Positions 21,042 to 29,263 of a stretch of DNA of 64,000 nt are shown here, one piece after another (positions within the stretch are counted from its first letter, which is position 1; every line of letters begins with the position of its first letter). A program made the translations under genes and the position numbers. Under the pieces are notes generated by a model that saw nothing but the letters and a program-made list of their open reading frames with translations, was not told the origin of the DNA and did not search any database. The stretch lies in assembly GCF_000145615.1 (NCBI RefSeq), contig NC_014410.1:2095501-2159500 (forward strand). The letters are read 5' to 3'. The DNA is from Thermoanaerobacterium thermosaccharolyticum DSM 571. GTDB lineage: Bacteria > Bacillota > Thermoanaerobacteria > Thermoanaerobacterales > Thermoanaerobacteraceae.

Positions 21042-22066
21042 TCATCTATATCCTTTTTATCGTTTATATCACTATTTGTATCGCCATTTGCACTTTGCTG
21101 TTTTAAATAATTAATCATATTGTACATAAACTGTTGCTGCTCCTTCGTAAGCATTGATTTCAGGCTATCTACAACAGCCGACTGCTGTGATGTCAAACCT
21201 AGATTTTGTTTTTCGCCATCTTCATTGCCATCGTCAGCATCCTCATGAACATCAGCAATTTCATTTAAATTATTTACATCCGACTCAATTTCTTCTGCTT
21301 TTTCAATGTTTTTAGGAGTATCCACTGAATCACTCCTTGTCTTGGATTCCGTATTGCCTTCTTTTTTATCTTTATCTACACTTTTTTTTGAATTCATTAT
21401 GTTTTCTGCCTTATTTAAAGCCTCTACAAGTTTTATGTTTTTTATTATCTTCTCAGCCATGTCCTGTTTATCATCCGGAATAACTGGTTTTAAAGCTTCA
21501 AATATATCTAAAATTTTATCTATAACATTGTTTTTATTATCTTCTATCTCATATTTTTTCATCTTTTCATTGAGGTTTTGTATTCCTTCATGAAGCTTAA
21601 TAAATTTATCTATTATTATTTGCTTGTCTTCTTTCATATAAGGTTTTACTGCTTTAAGCATTCCTATTTGGTCAAAATGGTCTTCTTGAATTTCTGTTCC
21701 TTGATTTTGATATTCAATCAACTGCTTATGGCACTCTAGTATTTCTGCTATCTTTGTAAAAATGTCTATATAATATTGTTCTCTTCTGTGCAAATATGGT
21801 TTTACACTTCCCATAAAGTTTTTCCCTTTTTCAATAATCTCAAATATATCTAAATTACTTTTTATTTCATCATCTGTTTTGCTTTCTAATTTATTATCTT
21901 GCTTATTCTGATATGTTTCTTCGTATTCAATCACTTCATTTTCTTCTTTTTTCTTTAAAAGCAGCTTTTCTTTCTCAAAGCTTATTCCGTCAAAAATTTG
22001 AAACCTAATAAAAAAAATTATAAACAGTTCAATTATTAACACCTTTAATAATCTTTCTTTATCCAC
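21029..22066 (-). CDS. protein with three 52-residue KP repeats
   Basis: About 345 residues, function not recognised. An N-terminal hydrophobic segment (LLKVLIIELFIIFFIRFQIF) could anchor it to a membrane. A charged Glu/Lys linker follows, then three repeats with the core V/L-KP-Y/V...Q...D/E-K. The KP pairs are exactly 52 residues apart (about 89, 141, 193). An acidic coiled-coil-like tail ends in Asp/Asn-rich sequence. The GTG at 22066 is chosen because GGGGG lies seven bases before it; a TTG two codons earlier is too close to that site. It lies downstream of a group of tiny spore-type membrane proteins, so a spore-envelope role is a guess. Confidence 0.75.
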   Translation of the reverse strand: MDKERLLKVLIIELFIIFFIRFQIFDGISFEKEKLLLKKKEENEVIEYEETYQNKQDNKLESKTDDEIKSNLDIFEIIEKGKNFMGSVKPYLHRREQYYIDIFTKIAEILECHKQLIEYQNQGTEIQEDHFDQIGMLKAVKPYMKEDKQIIIDKFIKLHEGIQNLNEKMKKYEIEDNKNNVIDKILDIFEALKPVIPDDKQDMAEKIIKNIKLVEALNKAENIMNSKKSVDKDKKEGNTESKTRSDSVDTPKNIEKAEEIESDVNNLNEIADVHEDADDGNEDGEKQNLGLTSQQSAVVDSLKSMLTKEQQQFMYNMINYLKQQSANGDTNSDINDKKDIDDAGN

Positions 22067-22112
22067 AACCAATCCCCCACTTTTAAAATTATCTTCATAA
22101 CCTAATATATGT

Positions 22113-22149
22113 ATAGGGCAGGCTCATTATCACCTGCCCTATATTTTTT
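22113..22149. terminator. hairpin between the repeat protein and tiny membrane gene
   Basis: A perfect 10-bp stem ATAGGGCAGG/CCTGCCCTAT has a 10-base loop. The T tract follows on the plus strand; the minus-strand side has only mixed AT. Confidence 0.6.
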
Positions 22150-22258
22150 ATTTCTCATCCAACACAAATATACCTGGGACGAGCAAGAAGATTATCAGGA
22201 TCACAATGATAATCCAAATCCATCCGCCGCCCCACGCAGCTCCTTTCCCTTCAGGCAT
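22148..22258 (-). CDS. tiny YjcZ-like membrane protein (36 aa)
   Basis: It encodes MPEGKGAAWGGGWIWIIIVI and then a hydrophobic run ending VLDEK. It is a single-span protein with the Gly-rich pre-helix WGGGW, like the tiny YjcZ/sporulation membrane proteins of spore formers. AAAGGGGG lies seven bases before the ATG. It is paralogous to the 38-residue protein at 22845-22961. Its function in spores is unknown. Confidence 0.72.
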   Translation of the reverse strand: MPEGKGAAWGGGWIWIIIVILIIFLLVPGIFVLDEK

Positions 22259-22327
22259 ATGAAAACCCCCTTTATTTTTTGGCCTCATGGACCTAATACA
22301 TTATACGTATTGAGTTTTATATTGTTA

Positions 22328-22507
22328 CTAGATATTCATAGTCGCCAAAGACCATAAAAATCGTCTAGCTTTTTTGCGAGGTTTATCCTGTTGTAATACT
22401 ACCAAAAGCACGAAAAAAAATAGTAAATCTTCAAATTCAAATTTGACATCTATTATAACTGTCAATATAACAAAGAAAAAAAGCAGTGAATTCCCTGATA
22501 TAGTCAT
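22328..22507 (-). CDS. small membrane protein, paralogue of 22627-22812 (59 aa)
   Basis: A 59-residue protein starting MTISGNSLLFFFVILTVI. It has two hydrophobic segments with the same LLFFF pattern (SLLFFFVIL, DLLFFFVLLVV) and a basic tail (QDKPRKKARRF). The tandem LLFFF pattern matches the 61-residue neighbour, so the two are probably diverged duplicates. Its ribosome site GGAGCTG is weaker than its neighbour's. Confidence 0.6.
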   Translation of the reverse strand: MTISGNSLLFFFVILTVIIDVKFEFEDLLFFFVLLVVLQQDKPRKKARRFLWSLATMNI

Positions 22508-22591
22508 AAAATCAGCTCCAATTAATTAATTTTAATTCATTATATTCTAATTGCGACATTATTGATATTGATTTTAATTTTTATATGTAAC

Positions 22592-22628
22592 AATAAATGG
22601 TCCTACCGTAAGATAGGACCATTTATTT
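22592..22628 (-). terminator. terminator after the 61-aa membrane protein
   Basis: An AAATGGTCCTA/TAGGACCATTT stem with a short loop lies just past the stop at 22627. AT-rich sequence follows. Confidence 0.75.
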
Positions 22629-22812
22629 ATTTGACTTGATTTAAGAATAATCCCATTCCACCGTCCATAATTATGACTAATAATACGAAGAAGAACAGCA
22701 ATGTTTCCATTGACCATGATCCGCCAAACCATCCGCCGCCCATTAGGACAACAAGTATTAAGAAGAAGAACAGCAAATTGCTCTCGCCAAATACTGAACT
22801 TGTTCCAGCCAT
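22627..22812 (-). CDS. small two-segment membrane protein (61 aa)
   Basis: It starts MAGTSSVFGESNLLFFFLIL. An internal duplication is visible: NLLFFFLILVVLMGGGW and TLLFFFVLLVIIMDGGM, each a hydrophobic segment followed by Gly-rich residues. A strong AAAGGAGG site precedes the ATG and a terminator follows. No function is known to me. The context of tiny spore-type proteins suggests a sporulation product. Confidence 0.75.
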   Translation of the reverse strand: MAGTSSVFGESNLLFFFLILVVLMGGGWFGGSWSMETLLFFFVLLVIIMDGGMGLFLNQVK

Positions 22813-22844
22813 AATAATCCTCCTTTAAAATTTTTAGATTTGTA

Positions 22845-22961
22845 CTAAGCCTTAGGCTCTTCTAATATAAAACCAGGTACAAACAAGAAGATAAGAAGTA
22901 TTATTAATATTATCCAAATCCATCCACCGCCAAACCATTCTGCACCTTTTTCTGTGGGCAT
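22845..22961 (-). CDS. tiny YjcZ-like membrane protein (38 aa)
   Basis: It starts MPTEKGAEWFGGGWIWII, continues through one hydrophobic helix to LFVPGF and ends EEPKA. It closely parallels the 36-residue protein at 22148-22258: MP-EKGA-W-GGGWIWII, then VPG. AAAGGGGG lies before the ATG. It is head-to-head with the subtilisin-like gene. Confidence 0.72.
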   Translation of the reverse strand: MPTEKGAEWFGGGWIWIILIILLIFLFVPGFILEEPKA

Positions 22962-23110
22962 ATTAATATCCCCCTTTCGCAAGAATATATGTCAGGTCTT
23001 TTTGACCTAATACATAATATGACACCATCAATATTTGTGACACTTTTATTTTAAAAACTATCAAAAATTTGTCTTGAACATATTCTGATATAAGAAAGGG
23101 GGATTCAAGT

Positions 23111-24352
23111 ATGGATATAGTTTCTGCTTTAATTTTGTCAGGCGCCATTAAAAACCTTTATCCGAAAAGTAAAATAGACAGTAGATTGCTTAAAAAATCT
23201 ACCATATATAGAAACGAATGTGTAAGTGCAATTGTGTATTCCAACTTACCGTACGAAACCCTTAAAAAAAAGATAGAAACAATAGGAGGAACGATAAAAT
23301 ATGAATTGCCCATAGTAAATGGCTGGGCTGTTAACATACCATGCAACAAATTAAGCAACGTAGCATCAAACCGTGGAATCAAATTTATCGCTGAAGATTC
23401 AACTGTCAAAATGCAGTTAAACATCGCTACACAGGAAATAAAATCCAGAGAAGTAAACGAACAGGGTTATACAGGTAAAGGCATCACAATTGCCTTTCTG
23501 GATACCGGCATTTATCCACACGCAGATTTCACCAAACCAAAAAACAGAATAATTGCCTTTCATGATATTGTAAATGGAAAAAAGAATCCATACGATGACA
23601 ACGGCCATGGAACACATGTAGCAGGTGATGCCGCTGGAAGTGGCTATATGTCAAGTGGAAAATATAAAGGGGTTGCACCTGAAGCAAATATAGTGTCAGT
23701 CAAAGTTCTAGATTCAAGAGGCAGCGGTTCTACATCTGATATACTGACAGGTATGCAATGGATACTGGACAACAAAGATAAATACAAAATAAGAATAGTA
23801 TCACTGTCAATTGGCGAAACACCATCGTTGCCACCTTTTCTAGACCCTCTCGTTAAAGGCGTTGACAAACTGTGGAGAAATGGCATAGTTGTAGTAGTTG
23901 CAGCAGGGAATTCTGGACCTGCCCTAAACTCTATAACATCACCAGGAAACAGCATGAACGTGATAACCGTAGGCGCCGTAGATGATAAGAGGACTGTTGA
24001 TGTTTCAGATGATGAAATTGCTAACTTCTCAGGCAGGGGATCTGCGTTTTTGCTAAAACCTGATATAGTAGCACCTGGTGTGAAAATTGTTTCAACAGCA
24101 TCTGGAAATGTGCCTCTTGGCACTGATGACAGTATCCTTTTAAATAAGCCGTACAGAACTGCATCTGGAACATCTATGGCGACACCGATTGTAGCTGGTG
24201 CTGCTGCATTGCTAATTGAGAAAAACCCTTCTCTTACTAATAATCAGATTAAAAACATTTTGAAATCAACTTCAACAAATATTGACCACTACAGATATTA
24301 CTCACAGGGATATGGAATGATAAATGTTGAAATGGCATTAAAAAAAGTATGA
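23111..24352 (+). CDS. subtilisin-like serine protease
   Basis: A 413-residue S8 peptidase with the full triad: Asp in IAFLDTGIYPH, His in NGHGTHVAGDAAG, Ser in ASGTSMATPIVAGAA; the oxyanion Asn is in AAGNSGP. An inhibitor-like propeptide occupies about the first 110 residues. No classical signal peptide is seen, so it may act in the cytoplasm or in the developing spore, as for intracellular or spore serine proteases. AAGGGGG precedes the ATG. It neighbours the tiny spore-type proteins. Confidence 0.92.
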   Translation: MDIVSALILSGAIKNLYPKSKIDSRLLKKSTIYRNECVSAIVYSNLPYETLKKKIETIGGTIKYELPIVNGWAVNIPCNKLSNVASNRGIKFIAEDSTVKMQLNIATQEIKSREVNEQGYTGKGITIAFLDTGIYPHADFTKPKNRIIAFHDIVNGKKNPYDDNGHGTHVAGDAAGSGYMSSGKYKGVAPEANIVSVKVLDSRGSGSTSDILTGMQWILDNKDKYKIRIVSLSIGETPSLPPFLDPLVKGVDKLWRNGIVVVVAAGNSGPALNSITSPGNSMNVITVGAVDDKRTVDVSDDEIANFSGRGSAFLLKPDIVAPGVKIVSTASGNVPLGTDDSILLNKPYRTASGTSMATPIVAGAAALLIEKNPSLTNNQIKNILKSTSTNIDHYRYYSQGYGMINVEMALKKV

Positions 24353-24373
24353 GGGCTGTAAGCTCTCATACTT
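24345..24373. terminator. bidirectional terminator between protease and membrane protein
   Basis: An AAGTATGAG/CTCATACTT stem (24345-24353 with 24365-24373) overlaps the protease stop and serves the convergent gene too. Confidence 0.7.
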
Positions 24374-24898
24374 CTAATTTGCTTTCACTATCATAGCAAC
24401 ATTTTTATCTGAATCTGCAGCTTCATTAAAAAAAATTGGCGGAAGGCCTTTTATCAAGTTAGCTGTTGCACTCGGTATAAAAGTATATGTTAATGCTGCA
24501 TAAATTGCATATAAATATTGAAGATTAGAAAATCCCAGCAAGGTAAAAATTGAAAGCAATAAAAATCCAAAGAAAGATTCTTTTGTTATCCCTTGTGGAG
24601 GAGGAAACACCATCGGTGGTATCCTAGAATTTGTATCCGGCTTTTCTAATGAAATTGGCCCAGCTGAATAAATATTATATATTGCTGGGAAAAATGAAAC
24701 AATATCAGACGCAGCAAGGAGTGCATTTAATGCAATAGAAGAGATTTTAGTGTCATTTACAAGAACAAACAAAAAGACAAATAGTATAAACTTCGCTATA
24801 AAAATCGGTTGTACGCCGCTTTCCATTTCATTTAAAAATGGTGATATAGCTTCTACAAGCTTCTCTACATCGTCTTTTTTCATTTCCTCCAGATCCAT
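24374..24898 (-). CDS. hypothetical membrane protein (174 aa)
   Basis: An unrecognised protein. A short acidic/basic N-terminus (MDLEEMKKDDVEKLVEAISPFL) precedes about four hydrophobic segments separated by a Pro-rich loop (RIPPMVFPPPQGI). The ATG at 24898 is chosen because GAGGTG precedes it. It converges with the subtilisin-like gene. No function is proposed; a spore-membrane role is only suggested by location. Confidence 0.65.
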   Translation of the reverse strand: MDLEEMKKDDVEKLVEAISPFLNEMESGVQPIFIAKFILFVFLFVLVNDTKISSIALNALLAASDIVSFFPAIYNIYSAGPISLEKPDTNSRIPPMVFPPPQGITKESFFGFLLLSIFTLLGFSNLQYLYAIYAALTYTFIPSATANLIKGLPPIFFNEAADSDKNVAMIVKAN

Positions 24899-24972
24899 CA
24901 AAACACCTCATTTCCTGTTAAATCCTTTTTAATTATTATATTCACAACAGGAAATGTGTGTGATTATATACA

Positions 24973-25764
24973 TTACGCCAGCATTACTCTATCATCAACA
25001 AATTCACTGCCATTAACCTCATTAAACATCTTTAAAAGCTTCTGTACTGTTAAATTTTTCTTCTCATCTTTTAAGTCGAGAATAATTCTTCCCTGATGCA
25101 TCATAACGATTCTGTTGCCAAACTCTAAGGCATGTTCAAGATTGTGAGTAACCATCAACGTAGTAAGGTTATTTTCACTGATTATTTTATTTGTAATTTC
25201 ATTTATAATGTTAGCTGTTCTTGGGTCGAGAGCTGCAGTATGCTCATCTAGCAAAAGCAGCTTTGGCTTTGCGAATGTCGCCATAAGAAGTGTCAATGCC
25301 TGTCTCTGACCACCTGACAAAAGACCTACTTTAGTCTTCATTCTATTCTCAAGCCCTAAACCAAGCTCTGCTAACTTTTCTTTAAATAAATCTCTATTCT
25401 TTTTATTAAGGCCCATCTTCAAACTTAAACCTGCACCTTTTGAATATGCAATCGATAGATTTTCATCTATTGTCATAGAAGGTGCTGTACCTAAAAGTGG
25501 ATTTTGAAATACCCGCCCAATAAATTTTGACCTTTTAAACTCCGGATATGAAGTTACGTCTACATCGTCTATCATAATAGAACCACTGTCAACAGGATAA
25601 ACTCCTGCAATCAAGTTAAGAAGAGTAGATTTTCCTGCTCCATTGCTTCCGACTATTGTAACAAAATCACCATCTTCTACTTCAAAATTTAAATCTTTAA
25701 ATACTTGGTTTTCATTGGGCGTATTTTTATAAAATGATTTACTTACATTTTTAAGACTTAACAC
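24973..25764 (-). CDS. ABC transporter ATPase (COG1101 type)
   Basis: A 263-residue nucleotide-binding protein. It shows Walker A GSNGAGKST, the Q-loop region GRVFQNPLLGTAPSMTI, signature LSGGQRQALTLLMA and Walker B LLLLDEHTAALDP. The QNP/GTAPSMT pattern is typical of the ATPase that pairs with COG4120 permeases and COG2984 binding proteins, both encoded upstream. It is the last gene of a three-gene importer operon. Confidence 0.9.
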   Translation of the reverse strand: MLSLKNVSKSFYKNTPNENQVFKDLNFEVEDGDFVTIVGSNGAGKSTLLNLIAGVYPVDSGSIMIDDVDVTSYPEFKRSKFIGRVFQNPLLGTAPSMTIDENLSIAYSKGAGLSLKMGLNKKNRDLFKEKLAELGLGLENRMKTKVGLLSGGQRQALTLLMATFAKPKLLLLDEHTAALDPRTANIINEITNKIISENNLTTLMVTHNLEHALEFGNRIVMMHQGRIILDLKDEKKNLTVQKLLKMFNEVNGSEFVDDRVMLA

Positions 25765-25779
25765 AATTTATGCCCCCTT

Positions 25780-26640
25780 TCAGTTAGAGCTTAGAACAAT
25801 TTTCTTTAAGCCTGGCAGAGAAAGCGCTATAACTACCAGAATTGCAGTCAATAACTTAAGATCTGTCGGATTGAATCCTATAGTAAGGGCTACTGCTATT
25901 GCACCTCTATATACTATAGAACCCACAACAGCCGAAATTACTGCCCACAATATATTTCTCTCTCTAAATAAAACTTCTCCGATTATAACAGAAGCAAGAC
26001 CTGCAACAAGTGTCCCTATACCCATTCCTGCATCAGCAAACCCTTGATATTGAGATACTAATGATCCTGCTAGCGAAATATAAGCATTTGATATTATAAG
26101 GCCCAATGTTATAGTCGTATTAGTGTTTATTCCCATGCTGCGAACCATCTGCTGATTGTTTCCAGTAGCTCTAAGAGCAAATCCTGTCCTGGTTTGTAAA
26201 AAATAGTTTGTTAAAAGCACCAAAAAAATCATTATAATTCCAAAAAACAATGTATTTCTATAGTTACCTGCAAAGTTGAAGTAATCAAAAATCGATTTAT
26301 TGCTAAGCATTGGGATATTTGATTTCCCCATTATACGCAAATTTATAGAATAAAGTGCTGTCATCGTAAGTATACCAGCTAAAAGTTCAGTTATTTTTAA
26401 CTTAGTATTTAAAAACCCAGTAATCAATCCAGCTAATCCTCCAGCTAAAAACGAAACCATAATTGAAAAAATAGGATTTACTCCGCTGGTAATAAGTTTT
26501 GCTGTGACGGCAGCTCCTAATGTGAAGCTGCCTTCAACAGTTAAATCAGCAAAATTTATAATTTTAAAAGATATATAGACACCAAGTGCCATTATACCAT
26601 AAACTAGTCCCTGCTCTAATGTTGAAATGGCAAAAGACAT
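25780..26640 (-). CDS. ABC transporter permease (COG4120 type)
   Basis: A 286-residue membrane protein with about eight helices of the branched-chain/sugar permease fold. The N-terminal LEQGLVYGIMALGVYISFKI and the EAA-like region TGFALRATGNNQQMVRSMG are visible. It forms the channel between the binding lipoprotein (24 bases upstream) and the ATPase (15 bases downstream). Confidence 0.9.
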   Translation of the reverse strand: MSFAISTLEQGLVYGIMALGVYISFKIINFADLTVEGSFTLGAAVTAKLITSGVNPIFSIMVSFLAGGLAGLITGFLNTKLKITELLAGILTMTALYSINLRIMGKSNIPMLSNKSIFDYFNFAGNYRNTLFFGIIMIFLVLLTNYFLQTRTGFALRATGNNQQMVRSMGINTNTTITLGLIISNAYISLAGSLVSQYQGFADAGMGIGTLVAGLASVIIGEVLFRERNILWAVISAVVGSIVYRGAIAVALTIGFNPTDLKLLTAILVVIALSLPGLKKIVLSSN

Positions 26641-26664
26641 ACAAAATGACCTCCAATTTTATAT

Positions 26665-27654
26665 CTATTTGATAACCTCTTGAGCCTTTTTCATTATCGA
26701 ATCCGGAATTTTAAGGCCTATTGCATCTGCTTCTTTCTGATTGATAATAAGCTGCAAATTTTTTGCAGTTTCCACTTTTATGTTTGCCGGTTTTTCGCCT
26801 TTTAAAATTTTAATAGCCATCGAGCCGGCCTGATAGCCAAGATCACTATAGCTAATACCCAGCGTCGCCAGTGAACCTCCTTCTACCATTCCCTTTTCTG
26901 CTGCCACAACGGGTATTTTCGCAGAGTTGGCTACCTTTATTATAGCTGCAACGGACGAAGCTACTGTATTATCAGTTGGAAGCCAGATAGCATCCACCTT
27001 CCCTACGAGTGATTGTGCTGCCTGATTTACTTCGCTGCTGTTGGACACAGTCGCTTCTACTATGCTGTATCCGAGTGAGGCAGCATCATCCTTTGCAATC
27101 TTTACCTGTACAGTAGAGTTGACTTCTCCTGCATTGTATATAATGCCTATTCTCTTTGCACCTGGCACTAAATCTTTTATTAACTTAAGTTGATCATTTA
27201 TAGGCTCCATATCAGACGTTCCCGTTACATTTCCGCCAGGTTTATCAAATGATTTTACAAGACCAGCAGCTACAGGATCTGTAACAGCAGTAAACACGAT
27301 TGGAATAGTTGAAGTTGCTTTTTTAACCGCTTGTGTTGTAGGAGTAGCTATAGAAAATATTAAATCCACATTTTTATCGACAAATTTCTTTGCTATAGTC
27401 TGGGCTGTCGACATATCCCCCTGTGCATTTTCTTGGATAAATGTAACATTCTTTCCTTCTACATAACCATTGTCTTTTAAAGCTTTTATAAACCCTTCTC
27501 TAGCACTATCAAGTGCTGGATGTTCCACAATCTGCGTAATACCGATTGTTATCATCTTTTCCGTACTGCCACTTGATATTGTTCTACTTCCACAGCCAGA
27601 TAGAACAACTGAGAAAATAAAAAAAGCTGCCAAAACAAAGATAAATCTTCTCAT
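26665..27654 (-). CDS. ABC substrate-binding lipoprotein (COG2984 type)
   Basis: A 329-residue lipoprotein. The signal peptide ends in lipobox LSGC. Family motifs ITQIVEHPALDSAREGF, FSIATPTTQAVKKAT and PIVFTAVTDPVAAGLV are seen. Relatives include the TrpX tryptophan-binding protein of streptococci, but the substrate here is not determined. The ATG at 27654 is chosen for GGGAGGAG six bases before it. No T-box leader was found, so amino-acid-specific control is not supported by sequence. Confidence 0.88.
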   Translation of the reverse strand: MRRFIFVLAAFFIFSVVLSGCGSRTISSGSTEKMITIGITQIVEHPALDSAREGFIKALKDNGYVEGKNVTFIQENAQGDMSTAQTIAKKFVDKNVDLIFSIATPTTQAVKKATSTIPIVFTAVTDPVAAGLVKSFDKPGGNVTGTSDMEPINDQLKLIKDLVPGAKRIGIIYNAGEVNSTVQVKIAKDDAASLGYSIVEATVSNSSEVNQAAQSLVGKVDAIWLPTDNTVASSVAAIIKVANSAKIPVVAAEKGMVEGGSLATLGISYSDLGYQAGSMAIKILKGEKPANIKVETAKNLQLIINQKEADAIGLKIPDSIMKKAQEVIK

Positions 27655-27734
27655 TGAAACTCCTCCCGTTACATGGCAACAAAAAGACATACTACCATGC
27701 TACCATGCTAAATTTCTATAGCGATTAATAATAT

Positions 27735-27780
27735 GAAAAATTTATCAACGCTCACAAATTTCGCTTATGATAAATTTTTC
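27735..27780 (-). promoter_or_regulatory. 13-bp inverted repeat upstream of the COG2984 operon
   Basis: GAAAAATTTATCA (27735-27747) pairs perfectly with TGATAAATTTTTC (27768-27780) around a 20-base loop. On the minus strand it could form an RNA hairpin followed by AT-rich sequence, about 80 bases before the lipoprotein gene. It may be an operator or attenuator. Confidence 0.45.
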
Positions 27781-27880
27781 ATTTATTTAATAAAATAGTA
27801 TGATAAAAACATTTATTAGTCAATAAAAGTTTTTTGTAATATTTATTAGAAAATTTGAATATGGCTTAAAATAAATAATC

Positions 27881-27910
27881 TTGAAGTGAATAATGAATTT
27901 AAAGTATAAT
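27881..27910 (+). promoter_or_regulatory. liv operon promoter
   Basis: TTGAAG (27881-27886), 18 bases, TATAAT (27905-27910), about 100 bases before livJ. Confidence 0.6.
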
Positions 27911-28007
27911 TATAGTAAATTTATTGGCAGTATGTTTTTATTTTTACTACCGGTAGAGAAAAATTATATTAAAATTTTATTTATTTTTGAAAATGGGAGG
28001 ATGTCTT

Positions 28008-29186
28008 ATGAGAAAAAGGCTCAAAAAGTTGTCTTTACTCTTAATCGGTGTAATGCTGATTTCTTTATTTTCCGGATGCACGAAAAACACCAGCGCAACC
28101 AGCAGCAGCAAAATCAATGTGGGCGCCCTTTTTGAACTCACCGGACAAGTTGCTTCTTATGGCACATCCGAATACAATGCAGTAAAATTGTATATAGATA
28201 ACATCAATAAAAATGGCGGTGTTCTCGGCAAGCAAATCAACCTAATAAAAGCTGATAACAAATCTGCGTCGGATGAATCAATAAACCAAGCTACAAAACT
28301 TATTGTAGAAAACAATGTTGTGGCAATATTAGGACCAGCTACAACAGGCAATACTAAAGCGGCTTCGTCAATTGCGTTAAGCAAAAACATACCGCTTATA
28401 ACCCCGTCAGGCACGTCTTTAGATGTCACTGTTGATACCAACACAAACAAAGTAAAAAGTGAAATTTTTAGAGCGTGTTATACAGACCCATATCAAGGCA
28501 AAGTTATGGGAGAATTTGCGGCAAAAGACCTTAATGCAAAAACTGCTGTAATATATATTGATAATAAGAGTGACTACAGTAAAGGCCTTGCAAAAAGCTT
28601 CAAAGAGCAGTTTGAAAAGCTTGGTGGGAAAGTAATCGACCAGGAAGCATATGTAGCAGGAGATCAGGATTTCAAATCGACGCTTACAAAAATAAAAGGT
28701 ATAAATGCCGATGTCATATTTATACCGGGATATTATCAAGATACGGCAAAGATAGCTAAACAAGCAAGAGAAATGGGTATAGAAGTACCTTTGCTTGGTG
28801 GAGATGGCTGGGATTCTCCTGATCTATTAAAGATAGCTGGTGCTTCTGCACTAAACAACGTTTATTACAGCAATCACTTTATATCAACAGACCCTGATCC
28901 AATAGTGCAAGATTTTATAAAGAAATATAAGGCAGCTTACGGCACAGAACCGGATGCTTTTGCAGCACTTGCATATGATTCAGCAGGCATGTTAGTACAG
29001 GCAATAAAAGATGCTAATTCAACTGATCCTGCAAAGATAACTGATGCCTTGGCAAATCTCAAAAATTTTAAAGGTGTAACTGGAACTATTTCAATAGATG
29101 CACAGCACAATCCTATAAAGCAAACAGTAATCATAGAATTGAAGGACGGCAAACAAACACTTAAGAAAAAAATAAGTGCTGAATAA
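28008..29186 (+). CDS. livJ: branched-chain amino-acid-binding lipoprotein
   Basis: A 392-residue type 1 periplasmic-binding-like lipoprotein. The signal peptide ends in lipobox FSGC. The pattern GALFELTGQVASYGTSEYNAVKLYID and the binding-site-like GPATTGNTKAASSIA and LGGDGWDSPDL are typical of LivJ/LivK. It captures branched-chain amino acids outside the membrane for LivHMGF. The ATG at 28008 has GGGAGG seven bases before it. A hairpin separates it from livH, which may keep binding-protein levels higher. Confidence 0.9.
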   Translation: MRKRLKKLSLLLIGVMLISLFSGCTKNTSATSSSKINVGALFELTGQVASYGTSEYNAVKLYIDNINKNGGVLGKQINLIKADNKSASDESINQATKLIVENNVVAILGPATTGNTKAASSIALSKNIPLITPSGTSLDVTVDTNTNKVKSEIFRACYTDPYQGKVMGEFAAKDLNAKTAVIYIDNKSDYSKGLAKSFKEQFEKLGGKVIDQEAYVAGDQDFKSTLTKIKGINADVIFIPGYYQDTAKIAKQAREMGIEVPLLGGDGWDSPDLLKIAGASALNNVYYSNHFISTDPDPIVQDFIKKYKAAYGTEPDAFAALAYDSAGMLVQAIKDANSTDPAKITDALANLKNFKGVTGTISIDAQHNPIKQTVIIELKDGKQTLKKKISAE

Positions 29187-29205
29187 ATTTGTAAAACACG
29201 GCAAT

Positions 29206-29224
29206 GCGGTCACATAGTGGCCGC
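29206..29224 (+). terminator. partial terminator between livJ and livH
   Basis: A GCGGTCAC/GTGGCCGC stem with a 3-base loop is followed by TTATGTTCTTTT. It is a likely leaky terminator or mRNA-stabilising hairpin. Confidence 0.65.
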
Positions 29225-29263
29225 TTATGTTCTTTTAATACATTTTAACTTGAGGTGATATTT

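Noticed and set aside
22963-23148. 61-codon open frame upstream of the subtilisin-like gene on the minus strand
   Set aside because: It overlaps the protease start and its promoter region, and lacks a ribosome site. The real small gene there is at 22845-22961.
27655-28007. T-box or other amino-acid leader before the COG2984 or liv operons
   Set aside because: No T-box specifier or AGGGTGG-type antiterminator sequence was found. Only the inverted repeat and a promoter are visible.
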